Assembly: GCF_012999535.1 (NCBI RefSeq)
Contig: NZ_JABBWV010000023.1
Coordinates: forward strand, 1 to 56,517
Reading direction: 5' to 3'
From: Microbispora sp. H11081
GTDB taxonomy: Bacteria; Actinomycetota; Actinomycetes; Streptosporangiales; Streptosporangiaceae
DNA length: 56,517 nt
Within the stretch, counting starts at the first letter, position 1. Every line of letters begins with the position of its first letter. The notes under the pieces were generated by a model, which saw only the letters and a program-made list of their open reading frames with translations, made no database searches and was not told the DNA's origin. Below are positions 23,737 to 32,372 of this stretch, piece after piece. The position numbers and the translations under genes were made by a program.

Positions 23737-24885
23737 TTACCGCAGCGCGTACGAGTGCCAGGGCTGCCAGGAAAGCCAGACCGCGTCGCCTCGCTCGGCG
23801 GTGATCGTGCTGTCGTTCGCGTTCTGCTCGAAGACCGTGATCTCCGTGCGGTCGCCGAGCACCACGACGTAGCTGTTGTAGGTGCCGAGGTAGACGACCT
23901 CCGCCACGGTTCCCCGTACGGCGCTGAGGTCGCCCTCCGGCTGGGTCTTCGCGATCTTGATCTTCTCCGGCCGGACCGTGAGGTCGACGGTCTGCCCGGC
24001 GGAGAAGGCGCCGTCCGAGGGGACGAGGATCCGATCGCTGTCGCCGAAGGCGAGCACGGCGGTGTCGCCGTCGACTCGCTGGACCGTGCCGCTCAGCAGG
24101 TTCGACGTGCCGATGAACCCGGCCACGAACTTGCTGGCGGGCCGCTCGTAGATCTCACGGGGGTCCGCGAGCTGTTCCACGAGGCCGTCGTTCATGACCG
24201 CGATGCGGTCGCTCATCGTGAGCGCCTCGCTCTGGTCGTGCGTCACGTAGACGAACGTGATGCCGACCTCGCGCTGGATGCGCTTGAGCTCGATCTGCAT
24301 GGCCTGGCGGAGCTTGAGGTCGAGCGCGCCGAGCGGCTCGTCGAGCAGGAGCGCGCGGGGCCGGTTGACCAGGGCGCGGGCGAGCGCGACTCGCTGCTGC
24401 TGGCCTCCCGACATCTCTCGCGGCCGGCGCTTCTCGCGGCCGGTGAGGTCCACCACCTCCAGGATCTCGCCGACGCGGCGCTTGATCTCCGCGTCGGGGA
24501 CCTTCCTGCGCTTGAGCCCGAACGCCACGTTGTCCCAGACGTTCATGTGCGGGAACAGCGCGTAGGACTGGAACACCATGTTGATGTCACGCTTGTTCGG
24601 CGGGACGTTCGTGACGTCCTCCCCATGGAGCCTGACGACGCCCTGCGTGGGCTCCTCGAACCCGGCGATCATTCGCATGCTGGTGGTCTTGCCGCAGCCT
24701 GATGGGCCGAGGAGAGAGAAGAACTCCCCCTCCGCGATGGCGAGGCTCACGCCCTTGACCGCGCGTACGACCTCGCCGTGCGAGACGTACTCCTTCACCA
24801 CGTTGTCGAGTTCGATGGCGGGCACGTCTCCTGATACGGGGGCAGCCGCGACGGCTGCCCCCGGGCCCGCCTGGATGTCTGTCAT
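23737..24885 (-). CDS. potA: Spermidine/putrescine ABC transporter ATPase PotA
   Basis: A 382-residue ATP-binding subunit. It shows Walker [10 protein letters not shown], the signature [15 protein letters not shown], Walker [14 protein letters not shown] and the switch His in [11 protein letters not shown]-terminal TOBE domain (about 290–380) is present. It powers PotBC. The ATG at 24885 with GAGGG upstream is preferred over an in-frame TTG at 24909. It sits between the aldehyde dehydrogenase and potD with 51 and 80 bp gaps. Confidence 0.9.
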   Translation of the reverse strand: MTDIQAGPGAAVAAAPVSGDVPAIELDNVVKEYVSHGEVVRAVKGVSLAIAEGEFFSLLGPSGCGKTTSMRMIAGFEEPTQGVVRLHGEDVTNVPPNKRDINMVFQSYALFPHMNVWDNVAFGLKRRKVPDAEIKRRVGEILEVVDLTGREKRRPREMSGGQQQRVALARALVNRPRALLLDEPLGALDLKLRQAMQIELKRIQREVGITFVYVTHDQSEALTMSDRIAVMNDGLVEQLADPREIYERPASKFVAGFIGTSNLLSGTVQRVDGDTAVLAFGDSDRILVPSDGAFSAGQTVDLTVRPEKIKIAKTQPEGDLSAVRGTVAEVVYLGTYNSYVVVLGDRTEITVFEQNANDSTITAERGDAVWLSWQPWHSYALR

Positions 24886-24936
24886 TCCAGGCTTATCCCT
24901 CTTTATCAATAGGTCGTACGGCTCGCGCCGGGGAAC

Positions 24937-26370
24937 CTATTCGCCGATGTAGTGCATCACGTGCTTGACGCGGGTGTAGTCGTGCAGGCCGAAGACGGAC
25001 AGATCCTTGCCGTAGCCGGAGTGCTTGAAGCCGCCGTGCGGCATCTCGGACACGAACGGGATGTGGGTGTTGACCCATACCACGCCGAAGTCGAGCCGCT
25101 TGGACATCCGCATCGCGCGGCCGTGGTCGGAGGTCCACACGGAACCGGACAGGCCGTAGCGGACGCCGTTGGCCTTGGCGAGCGCGTCGGCCTCGTCGGT
25201 GAACGTCTGGATCGTCATGACGGGACCGAAGATCTCGTCCTGCACCATCTCGTCGTCCTGCTTCAGCCCGTCCACGACGGTCGGGGCGAAGAAGAAGCCC
25301 TTGTCGCCGACGCGGGCGCCGCCGGTGAGGACCTTCGCGTGCTCGGGGAGCCGCTCGAAGAAGCCCTCGACCCGGGCGAGCTGGTTGGGGTTGTTCAGCG
25401 GCCCGAAGTAGGCGTCCTCCTCGTCGAGGCCGCCCATCTTGGTGGCGGCGGCGGCCTCGGCCAGCGCCGCGGCGAACTCGTCGTGGATGCTCTCCTGCAC
25501 CAGCACGCGGCAGGCGGCGGTGCAGTCCTGCCCGGCGTTGTAGAGGCCCGCTCCGGCGATCGCCTCGGCGACGGCCTTGATGTCCTTGACGTCCTCGAAG
25601 ACCACGACCGGGGCCTTGCCACCCAGTTCCAGGTGGACGCGCTTGAGGTCCTCGGCGGCGGTCCTGGCGACCGCCATGCCCGCGCCGACGGAGCCGGTGA
25701 TCGCGACCATGCTCGCGGCCGGGTGGCCGACGACCAGCGCGCCGGTCTCCCTGTCGCCGGTGACGACGTTGAAGACGCCGGCCGGCAGGACGTCACCGAG
25801 GATCTCGGCGAGCTTCAGCGTGGAGGCCGGGGTGGTGTCGGACGGCTTGAGCACGATGGTGTTGCCGGCCGCGAGCGCGGGGGCGATCTTCCACACGGCC
25901 ATCATCATCGGGTAGTTCCACGGCGTGACCTGGCCGATGACGCCGATCGGCTCGTGCCGGATCACCGAGGTGTGGTCGGCGAGGAACTCCCCGGCGGTGG
26001 GGCCCTCCAGCGTGCGGGCCGCACCGGCGAAGAACCGGAAGTGGTCGGCGGCGACCGGGGTCTCGTCCTCGGCCATGCGGGCACGCGGCTTGCCGGTGTT
26101 GCGGCACTCGGCCTCGTTGATCTCGTCCGCGCGTGCCTCGATCGCGTCGGCGACCTTGAGCAGCAGCGCCGCGCGCTCGCCCGGCGTCGTCTGCCCCCAC
26201 GTCTCGAACGCGGCCGCGGCGGCGGCGTAGGCGGCGTCGACGTCCTCCTGACCCGACACCGGCGCCTGGGCGTATATCTCCCCCGTCGTAGGGTCTACGA
26301 CATCGGAGAAACGGCCGCTCGCGGCGTCGACGAACTTCCCGTTCACGAAGTTCTGGAGACGGGTGGTCAC
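24937..26370 (-). CDS. Gamma-aminobutyraldehyde dehydrogenase
   Basis: A 477-residue NAD(P)-dependent aldehyde dehydrogenase. The motif LELGGKAP contains the general base Glu, the catalytic Cys is in NAGQDCTAACR, and IFGPVMTIQ is the cofactor loop. Within the polyamine operon it most likely oxidises 4-aminobutanal (from putrescine) to GABA, like E. coli PatD. It is the first gene of the operon aldH–potA–potD–potB–potC–puuB-like. The frame is open upstream to 26523, but a GTG at 26370 with GGAGG seven bases before it gives the usual family length. The Lrp-type regulator is divergent. Confidence 0.88.
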   Translation of the reverse strand: MTTRLQNFVNGKFVDAASGRFSDVVDPTTGEIYAQAPVSGQEDVDAAYAAAAAAFETWGQTTPGERAALLLKVADAIEARADEINEAECRNTGKPRARMAEDETPVAADHFRFFAGAARTLEGPTAGEFLADHTSVIRHEPIGVIGQVTPWNYPMMMAVWKIAPALAAGNTIVLKPSDTTPASTLKLAEILGDVLPAGVFNVVTGDRETGALVVGHPAASMVAITGSVGAGMAVARTAAEDLKRVHLELGGKAPVVVFEDVKDIKAVAEAIAGAGLYNAGQDCTAACRVLVQESIHDEFAAALAEAAAATKMGGLDEEDAYFGPLNNPNQLARVEGFFERLPEHAKVLTGGARVGDKGFFFAPTVVDGLKQDDEMVQDEIFGPVMTIQTFTDEADALAKANGVRYGLSGSVWTSDHGRAMRMSKRLDFGVVWVNTHIPFVSEMPHGGFKHSGYGKDLSVFGLHDYTRVKHVMHYIGE

Positions 26371-26376
26371 CGTTGA

Positions 26377-26381
26377 CCTCC
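26377..26381 (-). promoter_or_regulatory. Shine-Dalgarno fixing the aldehyde dehydrogenase start
   Basis: CCTCC on the plus strand (GGAGG on the coding strand) lies six to seven bases before the GTG at 26370. It supports that start against an upstream extension of 51 codons. Confidence 0.7.
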
Positions 26382-26474
26382 ATGTGAGGTGGCTGAGTTG
26401 TCGCGACTCTGACAGAGCAAGGAGCCACAGACAAGGGATTTCGTCGCTAAGATACCAAATTGCTACGGAATCGC

Positions 26475-26526
26475 TTGACAGAAGCACCTCAGCTGACAAC
26501 ATGTCGGACCACGATCGCAACATGTC
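26475..26526. promoter_or_regulatory. Divergent promoter with paired CAACATGTC sites
   Basis: CAACATGTC occurs at 26497–26505 and 26518–26526, exactly 21 bp apart (two helical turns). The first copy is the core of the hyphenated palindrome GACAACATGTC. TTGACA occurs at 26475–26480 on the plus strand and, reading the other strand, at 26523–26528. Lrp/AsnC proteins bind multiple sites in phase, so this is the expected operator for the regulator encoded just to the right. Confidence 0.5.
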
Positions 26527-26594
26527 AAGAACGCAGCTGTAACACCAGGTCGCTAGGGCGGCCGGCGCCCGCCCAGAGAGGACACCCCCCGAGG

Positions 26595-27086
26595 ATGACG
26601 ACTCCCCCCAGGTCTCGCGCGGCTGCCGCCAAGGGCGGGCCGGTGGTGCTGGACGAGATCTCCAAGCAGATCATCGAGCAGCTCCAGATGGACGGGCGGA
26701 AGCCGTACGCGGCCATCGGCAAGGCGGTGGGGCTGTCGGAGGCGGCGGTGCGCCAGCGGGTGCAGCGCCTGCTCGACCTCGGCGTCATGCAGATCGTCGC
26801 CGTCACCGACCCGCTAACTCTGGGCTTCCCCCGCCAGGCCATGATCGGCATCAAGTGCGAGGGCGATCTGGAGCGGGTCGCCGGCGAACTGGCGCAGATT
26901 CCCGAGATCGACTACGTGGTGCTGACGGCGGGCTCGGTCGACATCATGGTCGAGGTGGTCTGCGAGGGCGACAGCCACCTGCTGGAGATCCTGGGGAAGA
27001 TCCGGGCGATCTCCAGCGTGCGGGCGACCGAGACGTTCGTCTATCTCAAGCTGCACAAGCAGACCTACTCCTGGGGCACCCGCTGA
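26595..27086 (+). CDS. Lrp/AsnC family transcriptional regulator of the polyamine operon
   Basis: 163 residues. An N-terminal winged helix-turn-helix (about 20–70, DEISKQIIEQLQMDGRKPYA then a LSEAAVRQRVQRL recognition helix) is followed by a RAM/AsnC ligand-binding domain (about 80–160, ending in FVYLKLHKQTYSWG). Family members form octamers and respond to small amino compounds. It is divergent from the aldehyde dehydrogenase–pot operon and the shared 224-bp region holds two in-phase repeats, so it probably controls that operon. The specific ligand is not known. The ATG at 26595 was chosen because the HTH follows at normal distance. Confidence 0.88.
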   Translation: MTTPPRSRAAAAKGGPVVLDEISKQIIEQLQMDGRKPYAAIGKAVGLSEAAVRQRVQRLLDLGVMQIVAVTDPLTLGFPRQAMIGIKCEGDLERVAGELAQIPEIDYVVLTAGSVDIMVEVVCEGDSHLLEILGKIRAISSVRATETFVYLKLHKQTYSWGTR

Positions 27087-27117
27087 CCTCCTAAGGCACC
27101 GGGCGCCCGGTCGGCTC

Positions 27118-27156
27118 GTGGCGGGCCGGACGAGATCGAACTCGCCGGCCCGCCAC
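27118..27156. terminator. Bidirectional hairpin terminator
   Basis: GTGGCGGGCCGG (27118–27129) pairs perfectly with CCGGCCCGCCAC (27145–27156), and an inner CGAG/CTCG stem extends it past a one-base bulge. It lies between the convergent Lrp-type gene and the GH43 gene. Confidence 0.8.
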
Positions 27157-27163
27157 CGGCCGG

Positions 27164-30124
27164 CTACCGCACCGTCAACCTCTGGTAGTCGGCGGCGTGG
27201 GGCTGGTAGGACGGGTTGCCGGAGTAGGCGACGTGGACCTTGTACGTCCCGCGCGGCAGATCGGCGGTCCGCAGTGTGACGACGGCCTTGCCGTCCGCCA
27301 GCGGCACGACCTGCTCGGTGCCGCCGAAGGTGACGGTGACCTCACCGGTCGGAGTCGGAGCCTCCTTCTTGCGGCCGCCCGCCGGCCCGACGGTCACGTT
27401 CAGCGTGAACGTGTCCCCGCGGACCACCGACGCCGGCGCGGTCTTCGCCTGGACCTTGACGGCGTCAGGGCCGGAGGGCACCTGGAACGTCGCCGTGCCT
27501 TCCGACGCCTTCAGGTAGTCGACGCCGAGATACTCGGCCTTGACCGTCCGGGCGCCCGCGGGCAGCCCCTCCGGCAGCGTGACCGTGGCCGCGCCGTCCT
27601 CGAGGTAGACGACCTTCGACCAGGAGCCGACGCCGAACCGCACCTGACCGCCGGTCTCGAACCCGTCGGCCGCCTTGACCGTGGCGGTGGCCGTGGTCGT
27701 CTGGGCCCCGCTCGCGTACGGCTCGACGGCCACCTCGGTGGTGGTCGTGACGTCGCCGTTCGGGATCTTGCGGATGTCGTTCCACTCACGGAGGGTGAGC
27801 GGGATCACGGTGCCGTGACGCGGACGGACGACGCCCGCGTTGGTCATCGTGATCGCCTTGGCGTTCCAGGTCGGCGCCTCGATGTTCTCGTGGCACGCGG
27901 CCTGGTATCCACCACCGTTCGTGTACCGATCGCCCCAGAGGTAGAACTGGCCTGGGCAGGAGGTGTCGCCGGGGTTGGCCTTGAAGATGATCGGCCCTTC
28001 GTACCCCTGGTTGGCGACCCACGTCGTGCGTCCCAGCGCCGGAGCGAGCAACGTCCAGTTGCCGATGTCGCTGTCCAGGAAGTCGGTGTGCTTCTCCGAG
28101 AAGATGTCCGAGCCCTGGTTGCCCGCCTCGTTCTTCGTCACGCGGTAGTAGTTGTCGCCGACCCGGATCGCGGTCGTGTCGATCCGCGACAGAGGGGCCG
28201 GGTTCTGCCACACCTTGGGCGCGGAGAACGTCTGGAAGTCGCGCGTCGTGGCGTACCACATCTGCGCGTTCCCCTGACCGGTGCGGTTCACGGGGTTGTT
28301 CCACAGCGACTGCGCCCAGAACACGGCGTAGGCGCCGATCTCCTCGACCCACAGCGACTCGGGCGCGAAGGCGTTGCCCGCGTCGTCGGGCGCGACCTTC
28401 ACGTGCCGCTGAGGAGTCCAGTTCACCAGGTCGTGCGACTCGAACACCTCGATGTACTGGGTGTCGTTGATGGCGTATCCGCCCTGGTCGTACCAGTTCA
28501 GGTCGGTGGCGATCATGTAGAACGTGTCGCCGTCGGGTGAGCGGACGATGTGCGGGTCACGAAGACCCTGGTCACCCAGTTGGGAGATCAGCGACGGCCG
28601 GCCTCCGGTCAGACCGGTCCAGTCCAGCGCGGTGTTCCCGTTGGACGTCGCGAACATGATCTGCTCGCCGTCGGCGATCCCCTCGCCCTTGAAGTAGCCG
28701 AGGAAGTACCGCTCGTACTCCTCGGAGCGGGGCATCGCGGAGATCTTCACCGGGAACGACTTCGTCTTCGAGGCCGAGCCCTTCTTGATGGTCGCCGTCA
28801 GGACGGCCTCGACATCCGCACGGCCGAACGCCGGGCGGGTCACCTCACCCGTCGGGGTGACGAGGTCGCTGGTCGACTTCCAGGTGATCGTGGACCCGAA
28901 CTCGCCCGTGGCGGGGAGAGCGATGTTCCCGCGCACGTCGTCGGTGGCGTACAGGGACAGGTCGAGCGTGTCGCGGTCGACCGCCTGCGCGTCGTCGAAC
29001 TGGGCCTTCACCACGATGGGAATCTCCCGCGTGGTGACCTCCTGCGCGCCCTTGCGGACGGTCGCCGTGAGCGTGGCCGTCGCGTCGGGCTGCCCCTGCG
29101 CGGGCCGGGTGATCTTGCCGGTCACCGCGACCTTGCGCGCGCTGGGGAGGGCCGGCGGCGTGTAGACCTGGACGACCGACGGATCCGAACTCGTCCACGT
29201 GGTGGCCGAGCCCGCCACGGAGCCCACCTTGGGCAGCACGATGTCGTGGACGATCGCGCTGGTCAGGCCGAGATCGATCGCCGCGGCGTCGGCGCGGACG
29301 CCGTCGGAGACGGTCCTTTCCGCCAGGGCGAGCGTCTCTTCGACGCTCACCGCCCGGTCGTAGACCCGGAAGTCGCGGATCGTGCCGCGGAACGAGTAGT
29401 GGCCCGACGTCTGCGAGCGGGCGAGGAAGTTGCACTTGGTCCCCGCGGCGTTGACCGACGGCGCCGTGGTCAGGTTCGTCGCCGTCGCGTGCAGCACACC
29501 GTCGAGGTAGAGCCTGCCGGTCCAGCTCGTGCCGTTCGCGTTCTGCGACTGGGTGTAGGTGACGTGCGTCCACGCCCCCTCGGTCATGCGGACCCGGTTC
29601 TGCTGGAGGTTCGCGGAACCCACCGCGACGCGGAACCGCTGGGTGTTCGACGCGAAGATGGAGCCTTGGGCGCCGGTGTCGACGTCGCAGGAGCCGGACT
29701 TCGCGCCGAAGCTCCACATCTGGTGCTCGCCGACGTTCGCCGGGTCGATCCACACGTCGTAGTCGACGGTGAGGTTCGACATGCCGGCGGTGATGTCGTC
29801 CGGCAGCGCCACGTACGCACCGTCGAGGGCGCTCTCGTAGGAGCCGGGGTTGAACCTGACCCCATTGCCGGTCAAGGTCGCCTTCTCCGGATTCACGAGC
29901 GTGGCGTTCGCCGCCGAGCCCGCGCTACCCGAGTTGACCAGTGTCGTCCCACTGGTCTCGTCGAGGGCGAAGTGGTGCACCAGGCCCTCGTTTAGCTGAT
30001 CCTCGGCGGCCTGCGAGGGCGTCGCCGCGAACGAGACCGAGACGAGCGCGCCCAGCACCAGGCCCGCGATAGCTCTGCCCCTGCGACTCGGCCCGCTACG
30101 TGACCTTCCCTGTCGCGGTCTCAA
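27164..30124 (-). CDS. Secreted multidomain LamG–GH43 glycoside hydrolase
   Basis: 986 residues from the TTG at 30124. Order: Arg-rich n-region and signal peptide ending near PSQAA (about 39); LamG/concanavalin-like domain (about 45–265); two atrophied bacterial Ig-like domains (about 270–465); a five-bladed GH43-type catalytic domain (about 475–790); and two C-terminal Ig-like repeats (about 795–986). In the catalytic part D523 in LRDPHIV is the likely base and E709 in YEGPIIF the likely acid. GH43 enzymes remove arabinose, xylose or galactose from plant polysaccharides; the substrate here is unknown. It is monocistronic, with a palindrome (30328–30340) about 200 bp upstream. Confidence 0.8.
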   Translation of the reverse strand: MRPRQGRSRSGPSRRGRAIAGLVLGALVSVSFAATPSQAAEDQLNEGLVHHFALDETSGTTLVNSGSAGSAANATLVNPEKATLTGNGVRFNPGSYESALDGAYVALPDDITAGMSNLTVDYDVWIDPANVGEHQMWSFGAKSGSCDVDTGAQGSIFASNTQRFRVAVGSANLQQNRVRMTEGAWTHVTYTQSQNANGTSWTGRLYLDGVLHATATNLTTAPSVNAAGTKCNFLARSQTSGHYSFRGTIRDFRVYDRAVSVEETLALAERTVSDGVRADAAAIDLGLTSAIVHDIVLPKVGSVAGSATTWTSSDPSVVQVYTPPALPSARKVAVTGKITRPAQGQPDATATLTATVRKGAQEVTTREIPIVVKAQFDDAQAVDRDTLDLSLYATDDVRGNIALPATGEFGSTITWKSTSDLVTPTGEVTRPAFGRADVEAVLTATIKKGSASKTKSFPVKISAMPRSEEYERYFLGYFKGEGIADGEQIMFATSNGNTALDWTGLTGGRPSLISQLGDQGLRDPHIVRSPDGDTFYMIATDLNWYDQGGYAINDTQYIEVFESHDLVNWTPQRHVKVAPDDAGNAFAPESLWVEEIGAYAVFWAQSLWNNPVNRTGQGNAQMWYATTRDFQTFSAPKVWQNPAPLSRIDTTAIRVGDNYYRVTKNEAGNQGSDIFSEKHTDFLDSDIGNWTLLAPALGRTTWVANQGYEGPIIFKANPGDTSCPGQFYLWGDRYTNGGGYQAACHENIEAPTWNAKAITMTNAGVVRPRHGTVIPLTLREWNDIRKIPNGDVTTTTEVAVEPYASGAQTTTATATVKAADGFETGGQVRFGVGSWSKVVYLEDGAATVTLPEGLPAGARTVKAEYLGVDYLKASEGTATFQVPSGPDAVKVQAKTAPASVVRGDTFTLNVTVGPAGGRKKEAPTPTGEVTVTFGGTEQVVPLADGKAVVTLRTADLPRGTYKVHVAYSGNPSYQPHAADYQRLTVR

Positions 30125-30129
30125 TTGGT

Positions 30130-30135
30130 CCTCCT
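30130..30135 (-). promoter_or_regulatory. Shine-Dalgarno fixing a TTG start
   Basis: CCTCCT on the plus strand (AGGAGG coding) lies five bases before the TTG at 30124. It is a perfect anti-16S match and puts the signal peptide at the N-terminus. The longer frame from 30259 would bury the signal sequence. Confidence 0.8.
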
Positions 30136-30327
30136 TGCTCCGGTCGCTGTGGACGGGCCTCGTTGGGCGATCGGACGGGACGAGGGCAGCACAGACAAAG
30201 GTCCACCTCGCTGGGGGGTTGGGGCGACGGCGTGAACTGGGGGGATGGGCTGTCTGCATGTCACAGGTGTCTGGATCTTGAAGCCGACACTAACCTCCAG
30301 TCCCGGCGAAAGAAAGCCTCACAAAAG

Positions 30328-30340
30328 CACACTTTGTGTG
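30328..30340. promoter_or_regulatory. Palindrome upstream of the GH43 gene
   Basis: CACACTTTGTGTG: perfect five-base arms around TTT, in an AT-richer patch that includes a second CACAAA/TTTGTG pairing. A sugar-responsive repressor site is plausible. No regulator gene is adjacent. Confidence 0.4.
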
Positions 30341-30427
30341 TTAGCCGATGAAAGCTAGGCGAGATGTGGATAAAGGCCCGCGTCAGCGCATTGACGGGAT
30401 GTGGGACCGGTGCTCTGGCCCCGGAGG

Positions 30428-31081
30428 TCAGCCGATCCGGGCGACGGCGCGTACGGGAGACCCGTCGGCGCCCTGAAGACGCAGCGGCAGCAGGGAGACC
30501 TCGATCGGACGGCCGGCGGCCTGGGCCGCGAGGAGCGGACCGAGGTTGCGCAGGTTCTCGGCGATCACCGCGTGCGCGCCGCACAGGGCCCGGTGCGCGG
30601 GTAGGGCGGCCGGAGCCGGGGTCGGATCGACGCTGAGGGCGTCGACGCCGACGGTGCGCACCCCCGCCGCGACGATCAGCCGGGCCGTCTCCACCTCCAG
30701 GAAGGGGTGGGCCAGATATCCGGGCGTGGCCCAGTGCTCGTCCCAGCCCGTCGCGATCAGCAGGACGGTCCCCTGCCCCAGCCGCCCGGCCACCGCGCCG
30801 AGCATCGCCGGGGTGATCGGCGCGCGCGGGGGCAGGCCCCGCGCGTCGAGGACCACCGCCGCGCCGAGGAACCGCTCCAGCGGCAGGGCGTCGAGCGTGG
30901 GCAGCGCGTCATCGACGTGGTAGGGCGCGTCCACGTGCGTGCCGGACTGCGACCCGAGGTGCAGGCCCAGCACGTTCACCCCGTCGGCCGCCACCGTGAG
31001 GGCGGGGGCGATCTCCACCTCCGGGTCGCCGGGGTAGACGGGCATGCCGCTCACGAGGGGCACCGACAGGTCGACGATCAT
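30428..31081 (-). CDS. Cyclase family protein (kynurenine formamidase-like metal hydrolase)
   Basis: 217 residues. The N-terminal DLSVPLVSGMPVYPGDP and the metal-binding motif SGTHVDAPYH (about 45–54) are diagnostic of the cyclase/KynB family, whose members hydrolyse N-formylkynurenine or cyclic amides using zinc or manganese. A further GVDALSVDP segment is conserved. The exact substrate is unknown. It follows a nitrilase-superfamily amidohydrolase by 55 bp on the same strand, and the two probably act in one amide/nitrogen catabolic step series. Confidence 0.8.
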   Translation of the reverse strand: MIVDLSVPLVSGMPVYPGDPEVEIAPALTVAADGVNVLGLHLGSQSGTHVDAPYHVDDALPTLDALPLERFLGAAVVLDARGLPPRAPITPAMLGAVAGRLGQGTVLLIATGWDEHWATPGYLAHPFLEVETARLIVAAGVRTVGVDALSVDPTPAPAALPAHRALCGAHAVIAENLRNLGPLLAAQAAGRPIEVSLLPLRLQGADGSPVRAVARIG

Positions 31082-31136
31082 GTGCTTCTCCCTGCCTCTC
31101 CGAGCGCGAGCGGGCCGATCAGCGTGAAAGGGCCGA

Positions 31137-31958
31137 TCAGATCGTAGGCCACGAGTAGAGGTCGGTCCGCCGGTCGCGGTGGACGTCGTTGCGCGGGCCG
31201 GTGGCCTTGTCCCTGGCGGCGGACAGGTCGCAGTCGGCCACCAGCACTGCGGGCCCGTCCCTGAGCACGGGCCCCGCCAGCGGGTATCCGCCTGGGCCGA
31301 TCAGCGACGTGCCGCGGACCCAGTCCACGCCGCGCTCGGCGGCGCAGCGGTCGGCCACGGCGACGAACATGCGGTTGGCCGCCGCGGCGACCTGCGCGTA
31401 CGCCACCAGCACCGGGCGTTCCCCGGCGGGCACGGGCGACAACGGCCAGTTGGTGGATACGGCGAGCAGGTCCGCCCCGGCCAGCCCCACCGCCCGCACC
31501 CACTCCGGGAACTCCAGGTCGTAGCAGACCATCATGCCGATCCGGCCGAGCGCGGTGTCCACCACGGGAGCCGCGGCGTCGCCGGGCGTGAACACGTCCT
31601 GCTCGTCGTGCCACAGGTGGGCCTTGCGGTAGACGGCCCTGGTCCCTGTGGGGTCGACCATGACCTGGCTGTTGCGCAGGACGCCGTCCGCCACCTCGCA
31701 GAACCCGCCGACGACGACCAGGTCGTGGGCGCGGGCCAGGCGGGCCCAGCCGGTGACGGTCGGGCCGTCGGCCGGCTCGGCGAGGCTCCTGGCCTCCTCG
31801 GCGCCGCTGAAGACGTATCCGCTGTTGACGAGTTCGGGCAGCACGACCAGCCGGGCCCCGGCTTCGGCCGCCTCCACGATCGCCGCCTCGGCGGCGGCGC
31901 GGTTGGCCTCCGGCTCGCCCACCCGCAGCGGAATCTGCGCCACGGCGACACGCGTCAC
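31137..31958 (-). CDS. Carbon-nitrogen hydrolase (nitrilase superfamily amidase)
   Basis: 273 residues with the complete Glu–Lys–Cys triad: Glu in LVVLPELVNSGY (about 42), Lys in YRKAHLW (about 112) and Cys in MMVCYDLEFPE (about 145). Members hydrolyse aliphatic amides, carbamoyl groups or omega-amides; the substrate is unassigned. The start is a GTG whose bases overlap the TGA of a possible 43-codon ORF upstream (GTGA). It is followed by the cyclase gene. Confidence 0.85.
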   Translation of the reverse strand: MTRVAVAQIPLRVGEPEANRAAAEAAIVEAAEAGARLVVLPELVNSGYVFSGAEEARSLAEPADGPTVTGWARLARAHDLVVVGGFCEVADGVLRNSQVMVDPTGTRAVYRKAHLWHDEQDVFTPGDAAAPVVDTALGRIGMMVCYDLEFPEWVRAVGLAGADLLAVSTNWPLSPVPAGERPVLVAYAQVAAAANRMFVAVADRCAAERGVDWVRGTSLIGPGGYPLAGPVLRDGPAVLVADCDLSAARDKATGPRNDVHRDRRTDLYSWPTI

Positions 31959-32086
31959 CGCGGCGCTCCCACGTCCGCCCCTGACCTGACCCCCGTACGC
32001 GGCCGGACGCCGGGCGGCGCGGGGCGAGCGGCGGTCTCGGGCGCGTGGCGCGGCACAGGGACGGCCGCGTGGGTGGTGGTGGTCAT
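31955..32086 (-). CDS. Possible 43-aa leader ORF coupled to the amidase gene
   Basis: An ATG at 32086 is preceded by a purine-rich GGAGAGGA. The ORF encodes a polar, Thr/Pro/Arg-rich peptide (starts MTTTTHAAVPVPRHA) with no membrane segment. Its stop overlaps the amidase GTG start (GTGA), the arrangement of translationally coupled genes. No family is recognised. It could be a real small protein, a translated leader, or chance. Confidence 0.35.
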   Translation of the reverse strand: MTTTTHAAVPVPRHAPETAARPAPPGVRPRTGVRSGADVGAPR

Positions 32087-32235
32087 GCGATCCTCTCCCC
32101 CGTCGGCGCTCAGGACGCGGCGACTCCGCGCTCGCGCCCTCAGCATGCTGCCCGACGCCGCCAAAACCGGCAATGTGACCATAGCCCGGGCGTGCACAGG
32201 CTCGCCGCGGCCAGGACCGTCAGCCCTTCTGGCAC

Positions 32236-32280
32236 GGTGGCCTCGAAGCTGAAGGTGGCCTCGAATCTGAAGGTGACCTT
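32236..32280. repeat. 18-bp tandem repeat, 2.5 copies
   Basis: GGTGGCCTCGAAGCTGAA (32236–32253), a copy with one mismatch (32254–32271) and a half copy to 32280. It lies in the 286 bp between the possible leader ORF and the divergent ABC ATPase gene. No gene is seen there. Confidence 0.8.
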
Positions 32281-32372
32281 GTCACGCGGGTCGTCGTCAG
32301 CGGAAATCAGCCGTTCACCGATCTCCCGATACCGGCCCGCACGGCGAAACGCCCCGATAAGCTCCAGAAACT

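Noticed and set aside
30125..30259. 45-residue N-terminal extension of the GH43 protein
   Set aside because: AGGAGG before the TTG at 30124 gives a proper signal peptide; the extension would bury it.
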